A stretch of 64,000 nucleotides of DNA, from the NCBI GenBank assembly GCA_039566865.1, contig CM076943.1:34356663-34420662 (forward strand), in the 5' to 3' direction. The stretch comes from Aurelia coerulea. Lineage: Eukaryota > Cnidaria > Scyphozoa > Semaeostomeae > Ulmaridae. Below, piece after piece: positions 59,579 to 64,000 of this stretch. The translations under genes were made by a program, and so were the position numbers. A model generated the notes under the pieces. That model saw nothing but the letters and a program-made list of their open reading frames with translations. It was not told the DNA's origin and searched no databases. Every line of letters starts with the position of its first letter. Position 1 is the stretch's first letter.

Positions 59579-60037
59579 TAAGCTGTCTTGAAATATGCAA
59601 GCAGTAGGATTGTTCTCAAACTCGAAACTTCCCTTGCACAATTCGCCTCTCTGGGGGCACATAACTGCTGGTGAATGGTATTGAAGTGAGTACCTTCCCC
59701 CCCAACAGATTGGCAGCCGATTGTCTCTACTCTTCTGAGCTGCACTCACTTAACTTTGTTAACAGCTAGTGATAGTTAAAGTTGTGACTTTGTTTTGGAA
59801 CAATACATCTGTCACTCCCTGGTGGCCAGCACTATTCAACTGAGGAGAGAATAGGAAAGTTGCCGTGTGATTCATTATGGGTTCCAAATGGTCTATCACA
59901 GGTCCTACTGCATTGTACGTTGAACTTTCAAGAAGCTCAATGTTCACAGGCGAAAGAATTATTTGAACAATCAAAATAATGCACTTTTATCTCAAGTTGG
60001 GAAAAAGGTGTCTCGATCAATTGTTATTTAGTTCCTG

Positions 60038-60530
60038 TTGTAATATTGTAAATAGTCATGTGACTTTATTATCCCGCTGATATTGTAGTTGTTGTTGTGT
60101 ACATAGAGATATGTTGTGTTACGTTACTTGCGAAGACCACTCGTATTTAATGTCTCCATGCGCTCCAAAGATATAACATTGGCGACGAGAATGAAAAATC
60201 GATAAATGAGTGACGAAGAAGAGCAGCAAGTGGAGCAGCATGCCCCAGTGCCAGCACCAGTGATACAAATGGCACAATCCGTCTCAATTCAGCCTATGCC
60301 TGTATTCCACCCAGAAGCGGAAGTGGGAGCAAGTCTCGCCACACGATGGAAAAACTGGAACGCAGATTTTGATAAGTTTGCATATCAATCAGGTGACGAC
60401 AAAAGATGGCAGCATAGACAATATCTTGCAGAAACAAAGCAAAATATTTGATGGTCTTGGAAAATTGAAAGACACAAAAGTCACGTTAAGCATTGACGTC
60501 AATAAAGCAGCGAAAGTACACTCAAAAAAA
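60038..60530 (+). mobile_element. Ty3/Gypsy LTR-retrotransposon 5' fragment
   Basis: The likely LTR 3' part ends in CA at 60178, followed by a primer-binding-like TGGCGACGAGAATG at 60180-60193 and a gag ATG at 60206. This layout is usual for metazoan Ty3/Gypsy elements. The fragment ends where the 138-bp repeat region begins near 60525. The LTR start is uncertain. Confidence 0.7.
60206..60530 (+). pseudogene. Gypsy-type gag, N-terminal fragment
   Basis: The start MSDEEEQQVEQ leads to FHPEAEVGASLATRWKNWNADFDKF, the conserved opening of metazoan Gypsy gag proteins. A frame change near 60430-60450 moves the reading to KIFDGLGKLKDTKVTLSIDVNK. The protein is then cut off by the hairpin-rich repeat. 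Protease and polymerase are absent. Confidence 0.72.
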
Positions 60531-61310
60531 TAAAGGTGCTAAGAAAAACCTCCAGGGGTTTTTCAGCAGCCTACAAATAGGCAACCCCTAGAGGTTCTTA
60601 TAAAAACCCCTTTCAGGGGTTTTTAGAAAAACCCTCTGTTATGGGTTTTTCCAAGAACCCTTCCTTTGGGTTTTTATAAGAACCCCTTGGATGGGTTTTT
60701 CAAAAAAACCCTTTGAGCGTGTTATAACAACCTCAAGGGGTTTTTCATCAGCCTACAAATACGCAACCCCTAGAGGTGCTTATAAAAACCCTTCTGGGGG
60801 GTTTTTATAGAAACCCTTAGGTTGCTTTATAAAAACCCCTAGAGGTTTTTCTGGATGAGTCATAACAACCTCAAGGGGTTTTTCATCAGCCTACAAATAC
60901 GCAACCCCTAGAGGTGCTTATAAAAACCCTTCTGGGGGGTTTTTATAGAAACCCTTAGGTTGCTTTATAAAAACCCCTAGAGGTTTTTCTGGATGAGTCA
61001 TAACAACCTCAAGGGGTTTTTCATCAGCCTACAAATACGCAACCCCTAGAGGTGCTTATAAAAACCCTTCTCATGGGTTTTTATAGAAACCCATAGGTTG
61101 CTTTATAAAAACCCCTGGAGGTTTTACTGGATACGTTATAACAACCCATAAGGGTTTTTCATTAGCCTATAATACGCAACCACTGCAGGTGTCAGCAAAA
61201 ACCCTTTGCCTGGGGTTTTTACAAATACCCTTTGGTTGCTGCAAAAACCAATGGCAAAGGTTTTTCTTATCGCCCGCAATGGCTGCTTCATAAAACCCTA
61301 AGAGGCCTTT
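60525..61310. repeat. 138-bp tandem repeat made of AAAACCC/GGGTTTT hairpins
   Basis: ATAACAACCTCAAGGGG starts at 60724, 60862, 61000 and (diverged) 61138, a spacing of exactly 138 bp. Units contain several small inverted repeats such as AAAACCCCTAGAGGTTTTTC. The two outer flanks carry more diverged versions. Confidence 0.92.
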
Positions 61311-62069
61311 GTTACCAAAAACAACCCTCCTTGAAACTCTTTAGAACAGTCGCCAGATTCACAGTAGCATGGAAGCAGGAGAAATTGTTGATTTGTTCCA
61401 GAGCAGGCAAAATGATTGAGTGCAATAGATCATCACGAGAAACGAAATTAATCCAACATGAGAGACTACGAAAATTTAAGCAATAGACATGAGCTACATA
61501 CGATTTACAAACACTATAAAGCTAAGAAAGTTTACAATGAGTGAACCGCGCTACGTCAAGATTGTTTTTCCAAAAAACTATATGTAAGCTCATTATTGTG
61601 TGTGTGGAGCAAAAAGAGCTTATAGTAAAATTTTGACTATGAATTGCCCTTGAGAATATATTTTTGGTGGGTTTTTATTTGCTGCCAGTAGGATTTTGTT
61701 CACGTATCTTCATGGCTTTGGTGAGCTTTGATTACAGTCTGTCACATCTGGCAAATTTTTCAACTTTCAACATTCAGCACACCCTTGTTACTTTTGCTGA
61801 CTGCAAAGATTTAGCTAAACAAGTTTACATGTGAATTTTGATATGGTTTTGGGATAAAACTGTGTGGAATTGGTGTATATGACTTGTAAAATGGTGTATT
61901 GAATCCTCAAAATGAGGGTAAAAGAACTGGCAAGCTATCATACATATCCTTGACATTTGTTTTCATGAATAAGCCCTCTGGAGAGTCCGAAATTAGATAA
62001 TGCCGCTGGCGAGCTTTTAAGATATGCTAACTTTATACACGATACGAAGGCCCTTGCTGGTCAGTAATA
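61311..62069. other. No gene seen
   Basis: AT-rich sequence with no recognisable coding or repeat structure. Confidence 0.45.
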
Positions 62070-62808
62070 CAGGGTGTCCGCGGTGTCCCAAAAATATTGT
62101 TCGACGTTTGATTAGATATCAAAAGTAGCAATGAAATGTACAGGCACCTGGTTAGGTAACCCTCTTCCTAAGATTTTGAATTAATTTTTGACGCCATAAT
62201 TTTGCAAATCCGCTAAGAATTAACGGAATTACAAGCTTTTGAAGTTCAAGTTTGTCGAGACGTCCCTAGATGACTCGTTTTTCAAATTAAGGCCTCCCAA
62301 AATCGAGGTAAAAGAAGACTGTGCAATGTTTTACCTCTCATTGATATTAGAGCAAACCAAATATTTTAATTCTTGTAGATAGCTGTTGCCAAAATGTACT
62401 TTAAGAATGCAAGTCTCCAAAAACATGGAATGAAAACTTAATCGATGAGAGACGGGAACATTCCAAACGGTGCTAAACAGGATTCCTCCAAGCATCCATA
62501 ACCTTTATTCAATGTTAGATACAGCTTGTTTATCGGAAATGCTTTTAAATTCAATTTGATTTACTTTGAATATACGAGATTTTACTTTCAAAAAATATAC
62601 AATTTAGGGGTGTCAAGTTTCAGCTTTCATACAAACTTGAAATCTAAACGCTCGTAACTCCGTGAATATTTAGCCAATTTGCTAGCTTCTGGTGCCTAAA
62701 ATTAATTCAAAATCTCTGCAATGTGGTTATGTTACGATGGAGCCCGTTCATTATTTCATTATTTTCTAATATCCAATCAAACGTTAAACATTTTTTTGGG
62801 TCACCCTG
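62070..62808. mobile_element. 739-bp mariner-like non-autonomous element
   Basis: TA lies at 62068-62069 and 62809-62810. The ends CAGGGTGTCCGCGG and, on the other strand, CAGGGTGACCCAAAAAAATG. No transposase. A CCCAAAAA-type motif follows each end. Confidence 0.75.
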
Positions 62809-62810
62809 TA

Positions 62811-63940
62811 TACTCAATTTTTATAAGAGACATCGTCGTTCTTGCATCTGCAATAGGTTTTCTTATTTTGGGATCGACTCTGTTAAAAGTTTCTTGTGTG
62901 CACAATTTCTTTATTCACGGAGGACCTCTAGTTATAGCTTTGTGCAATAACGAACAAATCATAAATAGAACTTTTCAACGTTTTGCAATCATTTGGGTTG
63001 GTGCTACTCTTTTAAATTAAGTACATTGCAACTCGTATCCAAAATAGCTTAAAACACTTCTTGAGTTCAAAGGGACCTCTTATCGCTTCAAAAGTACATT
63101 TCATTTCAAGATTTCAAGTAGCTTCTGGTAGATTTCTTAATTTTCTGGAACACGCCACTACAGATTTCTATACAATGTCTCTGATGAAAAGGAGTGCATT
63201 ATATTTTTCACGATAGTCAATAAAAACGTCAAACGCCCAAAGATAACCTTCAAAGTCCATTCTTCGTAACATCGTCCCAGTATGGTAATGATACTTGATA
63301 TTTGTACATCTTTCGTCACCTTGAAAGAACGCAAGTCTTCTACTGGTCTTTTTCCTCAATCCTTGGAAAGAGAAAAATGGCATCCATTAAAAACAGTCGC
63401 ACATTGTAGCCCAACTTTAAAAGTGGTCTAATTTCATACTGCATGAAAATCAACGAAAAGCAAAGAAACAATCACGATGCATGCCGGTTGACAAAGAGCC
63501 TCTAAGGTTTCTTGGAAGGGTTTCTTGGAAATGAAATGTTTCATGACATTCCTGATGAAGGTGAAGCACCCTTTACCTTCATGAACATTTCACAAGTAAT
63601 TTTCATGAGAAACTTATGTGTGGGCTGGCGTAGCAAGTTTCTAAATTTTAGGCTGTTTTGGCTGAAAAATCATTGTGTGTAGCTACAATTTGTATGTTAC
63701 AAAAACATCGACTTGCATAACAAGCAACGCACAACACAACAAAATTTAATTTGGACACTGATACACTGCGAAGGGTAGCGACCTGAGATGGCCAGAAACT
63801 GAGGAGGCTGTTTTTTTAGCAAGACAAAAATCTGACGATTTAGAACAAACGGACACTCGATCAAGCAACCAAATACGGACATTCGTTAGTTAGACTTAAT
63901 TGAACTATTCTCTATAAAAGCCGTTGTATTATAAAAATTC
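62811..63940. other. No gene seen
   Basis: There is a short inverted repeat around 63530-63600 (GAAATGTTTCATGA and TTCATGAACATTTC). No protein domain is recognised. Confidence 0.45.
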
Positions 63941-63994
63941 TTCAGTTGCTCTGATGATGGCCTTGTGGCCGAAACTAGTTAGTAGAAAGCTGAA
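63941..63994 (+). ncRNA. Hammerhead-ribozyme-like motif (tentative)
   Basis: CTGATGA at 63951-63957 and GAAAC at 63971-63975 flank a GGCC-TTGT-GGCC hairpin. TTCAGTT upstream can pair with AAGCTGAA at 63987-63994 as stem I. CTA/TAG can form a very short stem III before GTA as the cleavage triplet. These are the parts of a type I hammerhead as found in Penelope-like elements and retrozymes. An extra T next to the core and weak closing pairs argue for a decayed or non-functional copy. Confidence 0.35.
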
Positions 63995-64000
63995 TAAACG

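Noticed and set aside
1..64000. tRNA and rRNA genes
   Set aside because: No cloverleaf with A and B boxes or rRNA core sequence could be recognised by eye; a covariance-model search would be needed to exclude them.

Overview
This is metazoan DNA, most likely from an anthozoan cnidarian (coral or sea anemone). That assignment rests on AT-rich sequence, the mix of transposon families, and the absence of prokaryotic gene organisation; no diagnostic host gene is present. I find no complete host gene. Almost everything recognisable is a transposable element, many nested inside one another, plus tandem and palindromic repeats. The best target-site duplications (TSDs) and terminal inverted repeats (TIRs) were read directly from the sequence. 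In several places, removing the insert at the duplicated site visibly rejoins the interrupted reading frame.

Layout, left half. 18-3431 (-) is a broken non-LTR retrotransposon with a 2A-type motif before its endonuclease. 4986-6037 (+) is a fragment of an EnSpm/CACTA-type (tnp2) transposase. 6061-11703 (+) is a second non-LTR element (ORF1 remnant, then PHD-endonuclease-reverse transcriptase) carrying two clean insertions: a 791-bp element with a 10-bp TSD, and an 883-bp piggyBac-like element at TTAA. 11832-12985 is a foldback element at TTAA inside an open frame. Two small hAT-like elements follow. 15613-16685 plus 27159-27200 are a BEL/Pao polyprotein split by a 10,464-bp element (16686-27149) with 194-bp TIRs and a perfect 9-bp TSD. 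That element contains an inverted-repeat element with its own small hAT insertion and palindrome insertion. It also contains a minus-strand retrotransposon (SGNH-like domain, endonuclease, RT), itself split by a 4.4-kb hAT element with a perfect 8-bp TSD.

Middle. 28223-29996 (-) is a twice-frameshifted gene with a possible nuclease signature and a Cys-rich tail. 31539-32068 is a mariner-like element. 35163-41306 is a much expanded relative of the piggyBac-like element, holding a 70-bp-arm hairpin and a 649-bp tandem repeat. 41495-51603 is a roughly 10-kb structure whose inverted ends are both arrays of the same ~101-bp satellite. Inside it are another piggyBac-like element and an uninterrupted RT with a YQDD active site.

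Right half. 53530-54647 (-) is a 5'-truncated RT. 54811-57817 has an A...B-A-B arrangement of direct repeats, as in Ngaro/DIRS split direct repeats. It is flanked by short palindromes and filled with GCCGT-rich repeats. Small inverted-repeat elements, a Ty3/Gypsy leader plus gag start (60038-60530), a 138-bp hairpin-rich tandem repeat, a mariner-like element and a possible hammerhead-like motif at the window edge complete the region. A family of repeats with TTTATAAGAAACT ends is scattered through the whole window.
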